Shown here piece by piece: positions 34,642-44,107 of a stretch of DNA of 64,000 bases. The DNA lies in contig NZ_JANADP010000001.1 of NCBI RefSeq assembly GCF_024199945.1, positions 558,001-622,000 of the forward strand, given 5' to 3'. The DNA comes from Bradyrhizobium sp. CCGUVB4N (lineage in GTDB: Bacteria; Pseudomonadota; Alphaproteobacteria; Rhizobiales; Xanthobacteraceae). Under the pieces are notes generated by a model. The model saw only the letters and a program-made list of their open reading frames with translations. It did no database searches and was not told where the DNA came from. Positions within the stretch are counted from its first letter, which is position 1. The number at the start of each line of letters is the position of its first letter. Made by a program: the position numbers and the translations under genes.

Positions 34642-36507
34642 ATGCCCGTCCCTTCCACCGTTCCGCTGCCAGCGCCGGCCGATGGCCGCGATGCGCTGTC
34701 GGTGCTGCATTCGGTGTTCGGCCTGCCGGGGTTCCGAGGCGCGCAAGGCGAAATCATCCGGCACGTCACCGACGGCGGTAATTGCCTGGTGCTGATGCCG
34801 ACCGGTGGCGGCAAGTCGATGTGCTATCAATTGCCGTCACTGTTGCGTGAGGGCTGCGGCATCGTTGTCTCGCCGCTGATCGCGCTGATGCGCGACCAGG
34901 TTGCGGGCCTGATCGAGGCCGGCGTGAATGCTGCCGCGCTGAACTCGTCGCTGACCTTGCAGGAGGCCTCCGAGATCGAGCGGCGCCTGATCGCGGGCGA
35001 TCTCGACCTGCTCTATGTCGCGCCGGAGCGCCTGGTGACGCCGCGTTGCCTGTCGATGCTGGCACAAGCCAAAGTGGCGTTGTTCGCAATCGACGAGGCG
35101 CATTGCGTTTCGCAATGGGGGCATGACTTCCGGCCCGAATATGTCGGTCTCTCCGTCATCGCCGAGCGTTTCCCCGATGTGCCGCGCATCGCGCTGACCG
35201 CGACCGCCGACGAATTGACGCGGAAAGAAATCGTCCAGCGGCTCCAGCTGACGGATAGCCCGCAATTCGTCTCGAGCTTCGACCGGCCCAACATCCGCTA
35301 CGAGATCGTCGATAAGCGCAATGCGGTGTCGCAGCTGAAGGAGTTTATCCGGGATCGCCATGCCGGAGATGCCGGCGTGGTCTATTGCCTGTCCCGCAAC
35401 CGCGTCGAGGAGGTTGCTGGCGCACTCGCCGAGGCCGGCATTGCGGCGCTGCCCTATCACGCCGGGCTCGACAGTCAGGTGCGCTCGCGCAACCAGGACC
35501 GCTTCCTCAACGAGGACGGCATCGTCATCGTCGCGACCATCGCCTTCGGCATGGGTATCGACAAGCCCGACGTGCGCTTCGTCGCCCATCTCGATCTGCC
35601 CAAGAGCATCGAGGCCTATTACCAGGAAACCGGGCGTGCGGGGCGCGACGGCAAGCCGTCCGCGGCGTGGATGGCCTACGGGCTCTCGGACATCGTGCAG
35701 CAGCGCCGCATGATCGACGAGTCCACTGGCTCCGAAGACTTCAAGCGCGTGTCGATCGGCAAGCTCGATGCGCTGGTCGGGCTCGCCGAGACCGCGCAGT
35801 GCCGGCGCCGGCGCCTGCTCGCCTATTTCGGCGAGGTCGTGCACGGCGAAAGCTGCGGCAATTGCGACAACTGCCTGACGCCGCCGAAAATGCGTGACGG
35901 CAAGGTGTTGGCGCAAAAGCTCTTGTCCTGCGCCTACCGCACCGAACAACGCTTCGGCGCGATGCACTTGATCGACGTGCTGATCGGACGGTTGACCGAG
36001 AAGGTGACGCAGTTCGGCCACGACAAGCTGTCGGTGTTCGGCATCGGGCGCGAGCTCAACGAGAAGCAATGGCGCACCGTGCTGCGGCAGCTGGTGGCCA
36101 TGGGTCATCTGCAGAGCGACAGCGAAGCCTTTGGCGCGCTGAAGCTGACCGAGACCGCGCGCGGCGTACTACGTGGAGAGACAGAGGTGTGGCTGCGCGA
36201 GGAAGCGCCCGGCACCCGGGTTCGGTCAAGCCGCGCAAAATCCCGCCGCGGCGACCTCGCGCCGGCGGCCAGCGCGCCGCAGGGCGACGTCGATCCCGAA
36301 TTGCGCGCGCGGCTGCGCTCCTGGCGTTCCGATGTGGCGCGCGAGCGCGGCGTGCCGGCCTATGTCGTGCTGCATGATGCCACCATCGACGGCATCGTCC
36401 GGGCCTGGCCGACCACGCTCGACGAGCTCCGCAACGTCCCCGGCATCGGCGACAAGAAGCTCGAGCACTATGGCGACGAGCTGCTGCAGATCGTCAAGAC
36501 GCGGTAA
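34642..36507 (+). CDS. recQ: ATP-dependent DNA helicase RecQ
   Basis: A 621-residue 3'-5' DNA helicase for recombination repair. Walker A is [13 protein letters not shown], Walker B is [17 protein letters not shown], motif VI is [13 protein letters not shown]. The RecQ-C zinc site is [12 protein letters not shown] with CGNCDNC. A winged helix follows and the HRDC domain is at the C-terminus ([19 protein letters not shown]). All RecQ domains are complete. Start at 34642 ([15 protein letters not shown]) places the helicase core about 15 residues in; an upstream in-frame ATG at 34555 lies next to the repeat and is less likely. Confidence 0.95.
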   Translation: MPVPSTVPLPAPADGRDALSVLHSVFGLPGFRGAQGEIIRHVTDGGNCLVLMPTGGGKSMCYQLPSLLREGCGIVVSPLIALMRDQVAGLIEAGVNAAALNSSLTLQEASEIERRLIAGDLDLLYVAPERLVTPRCLSMLAQAKVALFAIDEAHCVSQWGHDFRPEYVGLSVIAERFPDVPRIALTATADELTRKEIVQRLQLTDSPQFVSSFDRPNIRYEIVDKRNAVSQLKEFIRDRHAGDAGVVYCLSRNRVEEVAGALAEAGIAALPYHAGLDSQVRSRNQDRFLNEDGIVIVATIAFGMGIDKPDVRFVAHLDLPKSIEAYYQETGRAGRDGKPSAAWMAYGLSDIVQQRRMIDESTGSEDFKRVSIGKLDALVGLAETAQCRRRRLLAYFGEVVHGESCGNCDNCLTPPKMRDGKVLAQKLLSCAYRTEQRFGAMHLIDVLIGRLTEKVTQFGHDKLSVFGIGRELNEKQWRTVLRQLVAMGHLQSDSEAFGALKLTETARGVLRGETEVWLREEAPGTRVRSSRAKSRRGDLAPAASAPQGDVDPELRARLRSWRSDVARERGVPAYVVLHDATIDGIVRAWPTTLDELRNVPGIGDKKLEHYGDELLQIVKTR

Positions 36508-36513
36508 GGCTTC

Positions 36514-36668
36514 TCGTCATCCCGGACAAGCGCAGCGAAGCGGAGCGCAGATCCGGGATCCATACCGCGTGATCTATCTTGAGGCATGCGGGGAGACATT
36601 CTTCGCCAAACATCTCCCTGGGGTTATGGGTCCCGGGCTCGCGACTTTGTCGCGCCCCGGGACGACAG
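36514..36668. repeat. Dispersed palindromic repeat (TGTCATCC...GGGACGACA family), copy 2
   Basis: The left end CGTCATCCCGG and right end CCGGGACGACAG are inverted, and an inner pair (GATCCGGGATCCAT, ATGGGTCCCGGG) flanks a centre with CATCTCCCTGGGG. It matches the element at 12647-12780 in ends and in the central CTCCCTGGGG/CCCCAGGGAG block read on the other strand. It fills the spacer between convergent recQ and acdS. Confidence 0.75.
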
Positions 36669-36684
36669 TCGTTGTGGGTCTACC

Positions 36685-37701
36685 TCAGCCGTTCCGGAAC
36701 GCGTAGCCGTAGCCGTTCAGCGCCGGTGCGCCGCCGAGATGGGCGTAGAGAATCTTCGCGCCCTTCTCGAAATGGCCCTTCTTGGTCAGGTCGATCAGGC
36801 CCTGCATCGATTTGCCTTCATAGACGGGGTCGGTGATCATCGCCTCGAGCCGTGCGGTGAGGCGGATCGCCTCCTTGGTCTCCTCCGACGGAACGCCATA
36901 GGCGGGATAGGCGTAGTCCTCGATCAGCACGACGTCGTCTGCAACGATGTCCTGGCCGAGTTCGACGAGCTTTGCGGTGTTCTGAGCGATCGAGAGCACC
37001 TGCGCTTTCGTCTGCGCCGGCGTGAAGGAGCCATCGATGCCGATCACCTTTCGCGCACGGCCGTCCGCCGCGAAGCCGACCAGCATGCCGGCATGGGTGG
37101 AGCCGGTCACGGTGCAGACGATGATGTAGTCGAACTTGAAGCCGAGCTCTTTCTCCTGCTTGCGCACTTCCTCGGCGAAGCCGACATAGCCGAGCCCGCC
37201 GAATTTGTGCACGGAGGCGCCGGCCGGGATCGCGTAGGGCTTGCCGCCGGCAGCCTTCACGTCCTCGATAGCCTGCTCCCAGCTCTTGCGGATGCCGATG
37301 TCGAAACCGTCGTCGACCAGACGCACGTCGGCGCCCATGATGCGCGAGAGCATGATGTTGCCGACGCGGTCATAGACGGCGTCCTCGTGCGGCACCCAGG
37401 CTTCCTGCACCAGGCGGCACTTCATGCCGATCTTGGCGGCGACGGCGGCGATCATGCGGGTGTGGTTCGACTGCACGCCGCCGATCGAGACCAGCGTATC
37501 GGCGTTCGACGCGATCGCGTCGGGAATGATGTATTCGAGCTTGCGCAGCTTGTTGCCGCCATAGGCGAGGCCGGAATTGCAGTCCTCGCGCTTGGCGTAG
37601 ATCTCGACATTGCCGCCGAGATGTTTGGACAGCCGCTCCAGCTTCTCGATGGGCGTCGGGCCGAAGGTCAGCGGATAACGCGGAAATTTGTCGAGGTTCA
37701 T
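36685..37701 (-). CDS. acdS: 1-aminocyclopropane-1-carboxylate (ACC) deaminase
   Basis: A PLP enzyme that cleaves the plant ethylene precursor ACC to ammonia and 2-oxobutyrate, lowering ethylene in host tissue. The 338-residue length is exactly the family norm. PLP Lys is in [15 protein letters not shown], the [11 protein letters not shown] loop follows, and the late motif [13 protein letters not shown] and [13 protein letters not shown] are typical; catalytic Tyr lies in LNGYGYAF near the end. Start at 37701 ([15 protein letters not shown]) has GGGATGA upstream; the in-frame ATG at 37743 is earlier but without a ribosome site. It is divergent from its probable regulator AcdR. Confidence 0.95.
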   Translation of the reverse strand: MNLDKFPRYPLTFGPTPIEKLERLSKHLGGNVEIYAKREDCNSGLAYGGNKLRKLEYIIPDAIASNADTLVSIGGVQSNHTRMIAAVAAKIGMKCRLVQEAWVPHEDAVYDRVGNIMLSRIMGADVRLVDDGFDIGIRKSWEQAIEDVKAAGGKPYAIPAGASVHKFGGLGYVGFAEEVRKQEKELGFKFDYIIVCTVTGSTHAGMLVGFAADGRARKVIGIDGSFTPAQTKAQVLSIAQNTAKLVELGQDIVADDVVLIEDYAYPAYGVPSEETKEAIRLTARLEAMITDPVYEGKSMQGLIDLTKKGHFEKGAKILYAHLGGAPALNGYGYAFRNG

Positions 37702-37823
37702 TGGTTCATCCCGATTGGCGTTGGTCTGGGATGTGGCTAGCATTGCACTGCAAAAAGGTGCTTTCGAATTTTGCGCCCATATTGCATGTGATCTTGCGAA
37801 AATTAGGCCAATAGCTAGAATTC

Positions 37824-37851
37824 CTTCCGAAGATAGATTAAATATCGGAAG
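37824..37851. promoter_or_regulatory. Inverted repeat in the acdS-acdR control region
   Basis: CTTCCGA (37824-37830) and TCGGAAG (37845-37851) are perfect seven-base arms with a 14-base AT-rich spacer, eight bases before the acdR start. A second AT-rich imperfect dyad, AATTTTGCG with GCGAAAATT, is at about 37769-37804, nearer acdS. These are the likely AcdR sites for autoregulation and acdS activation; the assignment is positional. Confidence 0.45.
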
Positions 37852-37859
37852 CTTCTTCC

Positions 37860-38324
37860 ATGCCCGCCCGACTCGATCGCATCGACCTCAAGATGTTGAG
37901 ATTGCTGCAGAATAACGGTCGGCTCAGCAATGCCGAGCTGGCCGTATCAGTCGCGATCAGCCCCGCCACATGCCATCGCCGCACCCAGCGCCTGTTCGAG
38001 GACGGCTTTATCGCCACCGTCCGGGCCATGGTGGCGCCGAAGAAGGTGGCCAAGGGCACGCTGGTGATGGTCGGCGTCGTGCTCGACCGCTCGACCCCGG
38101 AGAGCTTTGCGATCTTCGAGCAGGCGATCGCAAAACTGAAATTCGTGCTCGACTGCCATCTCGTCGCCGGCGACTTCGACTATTTCCTGAAAATCCGCGT
38201 CGGCGACATGGAGGATTTCAACCGCATCCATGGCGAGCAGCTCATCGCGCTCCCCGGCGTCCGCCAGACACGCACCTTCTTCGTGATGAAGGAGGTCGTC
38301 GACAACGCGCCGCTGGAGTTCTGA
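37860..38324 (+). CDS. acdR: Lrp/AsnC family regulator of ACC deaminase
   Basis: A 154-residue Lrp-type regulator with winged helix [20 protein letters not shown] and recognition helix [17 protein letters not shown], followed by a RAM effector domain ending [18 protein letters not shown]. It is divergent from acdS with 158 bases between starts, the standard arrangement of acdR and acdS in rhizobia, where AcdR activates acdS when ACC is present. The symbol rests on that context. Confidence 0.9.
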   Translation: MPARLDRIDLKMLRLLQNNGRLSNAELAVSVAISPATCHRRTQRLFEDGFIATVRAMVAPKKVAKGTLVMVGVVLDRSTPESFAIFEQAIAKLKFVLDCHLVAGDFDYFLKIRVGDMEDFNRIHGEQLIALPGVRQTRTFFVMKEVVDNAPLEF

Positions 38325-38328
38325 GCCG

Positions 38329-38386
38329 GAGCGTTTTCCAGCGAAGTGGAAACCGGTTCGCGGCATGAAAACGCGTCAAACAACAA
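38329..38386. repeat. Palindromic repeat unit (GAGCGTTTTC...GAAAACGCGTC type), copy 1
   Basis: GAGCGTTTTCCAGCGAAGTG at the left and ATGAAAACGCGTCAAA at the right form imperfect inverted ends around ACCGGTTCGCGGC. The second copy at 50492-50543 has the same order of blocks. Such units of about 55 bases are frequent in Bradyrhizobium intergenic DNA. Here it directly follows the acdR stop. Confidence 0.75.
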
Positions 38387-38431
38387 TCCGCCGCTATTGA
38401 TGCGCGATCCGCATCATGAGAGATTCCTCCG

Positions 38432-39577
38432 ATGCAGACATTCCCCTACCGCAACCTCAATCCGGCCGGGCCGGCCTATCGGCGCGGCTGGGTCGACGAG
38501 GCCGTGGCCGCGATCGAGGCCGACCAGTGCCGTACGGCCGACACGCATCTGATCCGGCTGATCGTGCCGGCGCTCGCGGGCATCGATATCTATCTGAAGG
38601 ACGAGTCCACGCATCCGACCGGCAGCCTCAAGCACCGGCTGGCGCGCTCGCTGTTCCTCTACGCGCTCTGCAATGGCCATATCCGCCAAGGCACGCCCGT
38701 CGTGGAGGCGTCGTCGGGCTCGACCGCGGTGTCGGAGGCGTATTTCGCGCAGATGATCGGCGTGCCCTTCTATGCCGTGATGCCGCGCACGACCTCGGCG
38801 GAGAAGATCGCCGCGATCGAGCACTATGGCGGCAATTGCCATCTGATCGACGACGGCCGCGCGCTCTATGCGGAAGCAGCTGCGCTCGCGACCCGGCTCG
38901 GCGGCCATTACATGGACCAGTTCACCTTCGCCGAGCGCGCCACCGACTGGCGCGGCAACAACAACATCGCCGAGTCGATCTTCACGCAATTGGCGGGCGA
39001 GCCGCGACCGATCCCGGACTGGATCGTGATGGGCGCGGGCACCGGCGGCACGTCGGCCACCATCGGTCGCTATCTGCGCTATCGCCAATATCCGACGCGG
39101 CTGTGTGTCGCCGATGTCGAGCACTCCGCCTTCTTCGATTGCTTCCGCACGCAGGACCGCTCCCATGTGTGCGAGCGCCCTTCACTCATCGAAGGCGTCG
39201 GCCGTCCCCGCTGCGAGCCGTCGTTCGTGCCGGGCGTGGTCGACCGCATGATGAAGATTCCGGATGCGGTGACGATTGCCGCGATGAACGTGCTGTCGCG
39301 CCGGTTGCGGCGCGCGGTCGGCGGTTCCACGGGCACCAATTTCCTGGCACTATGCCGGCTCGCCTCGGAGATGCGCAAGGCAGGCCAGACCGGCTCGCTG
39401 GTGACGCTGATCTGCGATTCCGGCGAGCGTTACCGGCAGACCTATTATGAACCCACCTGGCTCGCCGCGCGCGGTCTCGATCCGGCGCCGTTCGAGGCGG
39501 CTCTGTCGTCGTTCCTTGAGACCGCACAGCCACTCGCGCTCGCGGTCGACGACGTCGTCAATCCGCAGAGCCCATGA
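38432..39577 (+). CDS. PLP-dependent cysteine synthase family protein, possibly a cysteine desulfhydrase
   Basis: A 381-residue fold-type II PLP enzyme. The PLP Lys is in [15 protein letters not shown], the substrate loop is [15 protein letters not shown], and the phosphate-binding [12 protein letters not shown] follows near residue 200. The pattern [18 protein letters not shown] and the 380-residue length resemble Cds1-type L-cysteine desulfhydrases more than CysK/CysM (about 310). Thus it may degrade cysteine to pyruvate, ammonia and sulfide rather than make cysteine. It lies 107 bases after acdR on the same strand. Confidence 0.82.
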   Translation: MQTFPYRNLNPAGPAYRRGWVDEAVAAIEADQCRTADTHLIRLIVPALAGIDIYLKDESTHPTGSLKHRLARSLFLYALCNGHIRQGTPVVEASSGSTAVSEAYFAQMIGVPFYAVMPRTTSAEKIAAIEHYGGNCHLIDDGRALYAEAAALATRLGGHYMDQFTFAERATDWRGNNNIAESIFTQLAGEPRPIPDWIVMGAGTGGTSATIGRYLRYRQYPTRLCVADVEHSAFFDCFRTQDRSHVCERPSLIEGVGRPRCEPSFVPGVVDRMMKIPDAVTIAAMNVLSRRLRRAVGGSTGTNFLALCRLASEMRKAGQTGSLVTLICDSGERYRQTYYEPTWLAARGLDPAPFEAALSSFLETAQPLALAVDDVVNPQSP

Positions 39578-39704
39578 CGCTCTGAAGTCTTCGTAGCGGC
39601 GTCTCTCTGCTATTTGCGAAATTGCACGATCGTCACGGCAACTTCACTTGCCTTGCGCCCGCACGCGCGCGAGCGTTCGATCTTCTCAACGAGGAGATCT
39701 TGCC

Positions 39705-39941
39705 GTGCGCATTCCCATTCTTGATCCGAAACAGCTGAGCGACGAACAGAAGCCGCTCTATGCCGACATGCAAGCGGGCATCAAGGACCACTTCAAGGGC
39801 TTTGTGAACATGCGCGACGATGGCGCGCTGCTTGGTCCCTGGAATCCCTGGATCCGCGAGCCGCGCTTCGGCAAGCCGGTGTGGGAGCTGGTCAAGGCGA
39901 TCGCGTCGAACCCGCTGCTGCCGGCGCCGGTGCCGGAGTAG
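39705..39941 (+). pseudogene. Truncated carboxymuconolactone decarboxylase family remnant
   Basis: A 78-residue frame from GTG 39705 (GAGGAG eight bases upstream) reads MRIPILDPKQLSDEQKPLYA and continues to FGKPVWELVKAIASNPLLPAPVPE, then stops. This matches only the N-terminal third of carboxymuconolactone decarboxylase-like proteins, which normally continue after LPAPVRE into the core with the CxxC or His-rich region. The next 16 bases lead into the convergent gene, so the 3' part has been lost. A very short functional product cannot be ruled out. Confidence 0.7.
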
Positions 39942-39957
39942 AAGCGCCTCGCGACGA

Positions 39958-41541
39958 TCACTCTGCCGCCCTGCTTGCAGGCGGCGGGGGCATCCAGGCG
40001 ATGCAACGATTGCGGCCTTCGGCCTTGGCCTGGTAGAGCGCCTGGTCGGCTGCGCCCATCAGCGCGTCGATGCCGGACATGCTGACGCTGGCTTCGGCAA
40101 TGCCGATGCTCACGGTGACGCCGAACTGCACCTGATGAGCGTTCAGCCGCATCGCCATCGCGCGCTTGCGGATTCGCTCGGCAACGAGCTTGGCGCGTGA
40201 CAGGCTGGTCTCGGGCAGCAGAACCGCGAACTCCTCGCCACCGATGCGGCCGACGAGATCGGACTTGCGCTTGCCCTCGTTGCATGCGGCCGCAACAGCC
40301 TTGATCGCCTCGTCGCCGACCGCGTGACCGTAGCGATCGTTGACCGACTTGAAATGATCGATGTCGAGCATCAGGACGGAGACCGAGCGGTAGTAGCGCT
40401 GGAAGCGGCTCCATTCCGCATCGAGCGAACCCAGGAAATGCCGGCGGTTGTACAGACCGGTGAGCGGATCGGTGGTCGCGAGCCGCTCCAGCATGTTGGC
40501 CTTGTCGTTGAGATCGGTGATGTCGACATAGGTCAGCATGCGGCCGCCGTTCGACATCGTGGTGCAATGAGCCCTGATCAATCGCCCGTCGGGCGTCTGG
40601 AGGTCGCGCACGTGATCGCCTGCCTTGACCTCGGCGAGACGCCTGCCGGGGAATTTCGCCAGCTCGTTTGCCGCAAGGTCCGGGGCGCTCGCGCGTTGCG
40701 CGCGGCTCACCAGCGAAGCATAGGCTGGGCGGGTGGCGGCTTCTTCCTCGCTCACCTCCCAGAACCGCCGCATCCGCAGGTTCATGAAGCTCGCATTCAG
40801 GTTGGAGTCGAGAAGGAGAACGCCGTCCTGAACGTTTTCCAGGGCGTCGCGCAGCAGCTTCAGCTCGTCGGAGAAGCGCACGATGTCGGTGACGGGCGTA
40901 TAGGTCAGCATGCGTCCGCCGTCGGGCAAAGGCGTGCATTGGACGCGCACGACATCGCCGTTGGTTCGGCGTACGTCGATAGGTGTCGGGTCGCCGGCCT
41001 CGATCACGCGGACACGCTCTTTCACATGGGCTTCGAGGGCGGGATCCGGCACCTCGTAGGCTCCGATGTCGCGCCCGTGATGAAGCAGCGTGAGAATGGA
41101 TGGGTAGCTGTCGGCGACCTGGTCAGGCAGGTGCCACATCTGGCGAAACGAGCGGTTGATGAGGCGCGCCCGGAGGTGGTTGTCGAGCAGCACGATGCCG
41201 GTCGGCACATGATCCAGGGCCGCGCGCAGGGCCAGCATCTGGGCGCGCATCAGCGAGTCGGGTGAGCGCTCCTGTTTGCTGCCGGCGGGGCGTTCGACGC
41301 TGCCCGGCTGTTCGAAAGCGACTCCCACCTGACGGTCCGATCGCCAGATCACGCGGCAGCTCAGGATGTCGCGTCCCGCAAGCGTGAGCTGGAATCGATC
41401 GGGGACGCCGAGACCGCTCTGCATCTCGAGCGTCGCGGCCTCCTCGGTCAGCCGGCGCACGACGCAATCGATCGACGACTGGCCGAAATTGAAGATGATC
41501 TTCCCAGCCAGGAACGTCCGTTCCGGCACCAAGCGGGACAT
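39958..41541 (-). CDS. Diguanylate cyclase with PilZ-like and two PAS domains
   Basis: A 527-residue cytoplasmic signalling enzyme that makes cyclic di-GMP. Residues about 1-75 resemble a PilZ domain (RTFLAGKIIFNFGQSSIDC, then CRVIWRSDRQVGVAF). Two PAS domains follow, at about 105-220 (LDHVPTGIVLLDNHLRAR) and 230-345 (LENVQDGVLLLDSNLNAS). The GGDEF domain is at about 360-515: DPLTGLYNRRHF, the active-site GGEEF in GRIGGEEFAVLLPE, and the inhibitory RxxD site (RKSD) five residues before it. The enzyme should therefore be active and product-inhibited. No EAL domain is present. Confidence 0.93.
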   Translation of the reverse strand: MSRLVPERTFLAGKIIFNFGQSSIDCVVRRLTEEAATLEMQSGLGVPDRFQLTLAGRDILSCRVIWRSDRQVGVAFEQPGSVERPAGSKQERSPDSLMRAQMLALRAALDHVPTGIVLLDNHLRARLINRSFRQMWHLPDQVADSYPSILTLLHHGRDIGAYEVPDPALEAHVKERVRVIEAGDPTPIDVRRTNGDVVRVQCTPLPDGGRMLTYTPVTDIVRFSDELKLLRDALENVQDGVLLLDSNLNASFMNLRMRRFWEVSEEEAATRPAYASLVSRAQRASAPDLAANELAKFPGRRLAEVKAGDHVRDLQTPDGRLIRAHCTTMSNGGRMLTYVDITDLNDKANMLERLATTDPLTGLYNRRHFLGSLDAEWSRFQRYYRSVSVLMLDIDHFKSVNDRYGHAVGDEAIKAVAAACNEGKRKSDLVGRIGGEEFAVLLPETSLSRAKLVAERIRKRAMAMRLNAHQVQFGVTVSIGIAEASVSMSGIDALMGAADQALYQAKAEGRNRCIAWMPPPPASRAAE

Positions 41542-41680
41542 CCGCAGTCTCCAAGGCTGAATACGCCGTCTGATTGTGCCGCAACGTTCCTTGCGGCGGC
41601 GTAACGCAATCGAAGTTTTCGGATGAGGATTAACGATCGGTTGACGCGGAACTCCAATGGAGGCCCACGGCGGCCCGCGC

Positions 41681-42586
41681 TCAGTGGCGCACGGCGTAAA
41701 GCGGCGTCCGCAGCGTCACCTGGTAGGATGGTTTCGGCATCCACGCGATCTGGGCGGTGATGCCGAACAGACGGTTGTCATTGTCATCCATGCGGTCGAG
41801 GTCGAGGCGCAGGATCGGCTGGGTGAAGGATTCCGCCAGGGTCCGGCCTGCGAGCTGCGCACCGCCGAACGACTGCATGCCGAGGCGCCCGATGAATTTC
41901 CAGTTGCTCGGCCATTGGTAATAGCCGCCGGCGTAGAGGATCGTATTCGGCCTGATCCGGGCCACCACGCTGGCAATGTCGGTGTGGGTGTATTGCACGC
42001 CGGCAAGCCAGCCGCGCGTCTCGTCCTCGTCGAGCGCGTAGTCGAATTCCAGGATGTTGTTGAACGAATTCGTCATGCCCGGCGCGTTCGGCACCGACTG
42101 CGTGATGGTGGATTGCAGGGTGATGGTCGGGATCTTGCCGCCGTTCTGCTGGTAGAGGTCGGCCTGCACGCCGATGTTCCAGCTGGTGACGTCGAATGTC
42201 GACCAGCCGCCGCCGATATCCGTCGCCGAGCCTGATACACCGCCATAGAGCGACACGCGATCGCTGACGTCCACGGTCAGCGGCAGGTCGACGGCAATCG
42301 ATTTCGCCGCCGGCAAGCCGTTGGGCAGCGTCGCGCCGCGTTGGGCCGCCAGCGCTTCGAACGCGGCCGAGAGGGAGGTGTTGCCGAAACCGAGCCCGAG
42401 CGTGCCCGCGGGGATCGTGGCATAGGTCGTGCGAACATCGAGGTAGATGTTCGGGACGACAGGCTTTGCCGCCGTGTCCTCGGCCTCGTCGCCGGCGTAG
42501 GCGGCGCCGCCCGGGATCGTCAGACACAGCAGTCCCATCGCGACAGCGCGCAAGACCGGGGCGGACGCTGGGCTGTGGTGGGACAC
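41681..42586 (-). CDS. Outer-membrane protein, probable beta-barrel, unknown function
   Basis: A 301-residue exported protein. A signal peptide is clear (VLRAVAMGLLCLTIPGGAAYA, cleavage near residue 31). The mature part alternates hydrophobic and polar residues in strands rich in Gly, Thr and Tyr (for example VSLYGGVSGSATDIGGGWST, TRGWLAGVQYTHTD), consistent with an outer-membrane barrel. I cannot assign a substrate; similar proteins are annotated as outer-membrane transporters of the MetA-pathway/phenol-degradation type. It is upstream, on the same strand, of the diguanylate cyclase with a 139-base spacer. Confidence 0.7.
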   Translation of the reverse strand: MSHHSPASAPVLRAVAMGLLCLTIPGGAAYAGDEAEDTAAKPVVPNIYLDVRTTYATIPAGTLGLGFGNTSLSAAFEALAAQRGATLPNGLPAAKSIAVDLPLTVDVSDRVSLYGGVSGSATDIGGGWSTFDVTSWNIGVQADLYQQNGGKIPTITLQSTITQSVPNAPGMTNSFNNILEFDYALDEDETRGWLAGVQYTHTDIASVVARIRPNTILYAGGYYQWPSNWKFIGRLGMQSFGGAQLAGRTLAESFTQPILRLDLDRMDDNDNRLFGITAQIAWMPKPSYQVTLRTPLYAVRH

Positions 42587-42767
42587 GTGACAATCCGACG
42601 CGTGGCACTCTGGTGACGGAGCTGTTCGCTAGATGGAACGTGATCGTTCGTGTGGTCAAGGTCTATCCGCGGGCAATGGACGATGCGCATCTACGCGGTT
42701 ACCCTGCTGTGATTGCACCGACACACTCGTCCGGCACAGTGCAGGCCGGACAATGGAGACGATCATC

Positions 42768-43013
42768 ATGAACACGTCGCGCCGCATCCTGCTCGCTGGA
42801 ATGGCGGGGCTCGCCGTGGCTCCGACCGCAATGGCCGCGGCACCGGCACCGGCCATTGCGGATGCGACGGTTGCCGAAGAACGCTTCGCGCGCCTGATTG
42901 CCGCCGCGCATGCGCCCGACCTCGCCTGCGCGCGGCAGGCCGAACGCTATGCGGATGCGCATTGGCCGGACTATGTCGTGGCAGCCAGGGCCGTGCTCGA
43001 GGCCCGCGTGTGA
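42768..43013 (+). CDS. Small exported protein, unknown function
   Basis: An 81-residue product with a twin-arginine-like signal (MNTSRRILLAGMAGLAVAPT, cleavage after AMA or APA). The mature part of about 50 residues is alanine-rich and charged (EERFARLIAAAHAPDLACAR) with a single Cys. Start at ATG 42768 has GGAG nine bases upstream; the ATG at 42753 in frame is less favourable. I do not recognise the family. It is divergent from the outer-membrane protein gene. Confidence 0.55.
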   Translation: MNTSRRILLAGMAGLAVAPTAMAAAPAPAIADATVAEERFARLIAAAHAPDLACARQAERYADAHWPDYVVAARAVLEARV

Positions 43014-43022
43014 TTCGCGCCT

Positions 43023-43958
43023 CTAAGTCTCCACCGCGCGCCTGACCTGCTCGCCGATCTGTGACAGCACGAGCTGCGATTGTGGCAGGATCGCGCCCAT
43101 GGCGTGGAAGTTGTGGACCATGCCGTCATGGCAGACGTGCTCGACCGCGACGCCCGCGGCGAGCAGCTTGCGCGCATAGGCATTGCCCTCGTCGCGCATC
43201 GGGTCGAACTCGGCGGTGTGGATGATGGCGGTCGGCAGGCCCGAGAGCCGCGTCGCGCGGAGCGGGGAGATGCGGGGATCGGCGGCATCCAGGCCCTCGG
43301 GCAGGTAATCGGACAGATCGGCCTCGATGGTGATGCGGTCGATCAGATGGCCTTCGGCGAAGGCCTCGCGCGAGGGCGAGGTTTCCTCGAAGTCCAGCAC
43401 CGGGCAGATCAGGCATTGCGCGACGATGGAGAGGCCGGCGCTCTGCGCCGCCTCCTGGCATACGACCGCAGCCAGTGTGGCGCCTGCGGAATCGCCGCCG
43501 ACCACCAGGCGTTCGGCGTCGATGCCGAGCGACGGAGCTTCGCGCGCAACCCATTCGGTGGCGGCGATGGCATCGTCGACTGCGGCGGGAAATTTGTGCT
43601 CGGGCGCGAGGCGGTAGTCGACCGAAACGAGGCGGCAGCCGGTCGCATGTGCCAGCGCCGCCGCGATACGGTCATGCGTCGCGATGCTGCCGGCGACGAG
43701 CCCGCCGCCATGAAAGAACACGAAGCCCGGTGCGCGCTCGCCCGCCGACGCCGGCGAATAGAGCCGATAAGGCAGCTCTCCGCCAGGGCCGGGCAATTTG
43801 CCGTCGGAGGCGGTCACATCCGGCGCCGCGGCGCGCGCGAACTGCATCAGCTTCGCCAGCGATTGTCGCCGCGCTTCGACGCTCGGCCGGGTCCGCACCT
43901 GCGGCGCAGCCGCAGCCATCATGGTCAACAAGCGCTTTGCGAGCGGATCGAGCGGCAT
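43023..43958 (-). CDS. Alpha/beta hydrolase, hormone-sensitive-lipase family esterase
   Basis: A 311-residue esterase. The HGGG oxyanion motif is in GFVFFHGGGLVAGS, the nucleophile Ser in VVGGDSAGATLAA, Asp in AEFDPMRDEG and His in HDGMVHNFHAMG, completing the triad. This is the bacterial family IV (HSL) arrangement with short-chain acyl ester preference. I set the start at ATG 43958 (MPLDPLAKRLLTMM) with CGGAG upstream rather than the longer frame at 44021. Natural substrate unknown. Confidence 0.88.
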   Translation of the reverse strand: MPLDPLAKRLLTMMAAAAPQVRTRPSVEARRQSLAKLMQFARAAAPDVTASDGKLPGPGGELPYRLYSPASAGERAPGFVFFHGGGLVAGSIATHDRIAAALAHATGCRLVSVDYRLAPEHKFPAAVDDAIAATEWVAREAPSLGIDAERLVVGGDSAGATLAAVVCQEAAQSAGLSIVAQCLICPVLDFEETSPSREAFAEGHLIDRITIEADLSDYLPEGLDAADPRISPLRATRLSGLPTAIIHTAEFDPMRDEGNAYARKLLAAGVAVEHVCHDGMVHNFHAMGAILPQSQLVLSQIGEQVRRAVET

Positions 43959-44107
43959 GGGAAACTCCGTGACGTGCCCGACACTATAGCGGGTTTGGCC
44001 GCGTTGTTGTCTTAACCTCACGGGAGGGGAGAGTTGATGCTTCCCCGCAGCAAATCGTTTAGAAATTGGGACAATAGTGCCCGGATATTTTTCGAGGGAG
44101 GCCTGAT

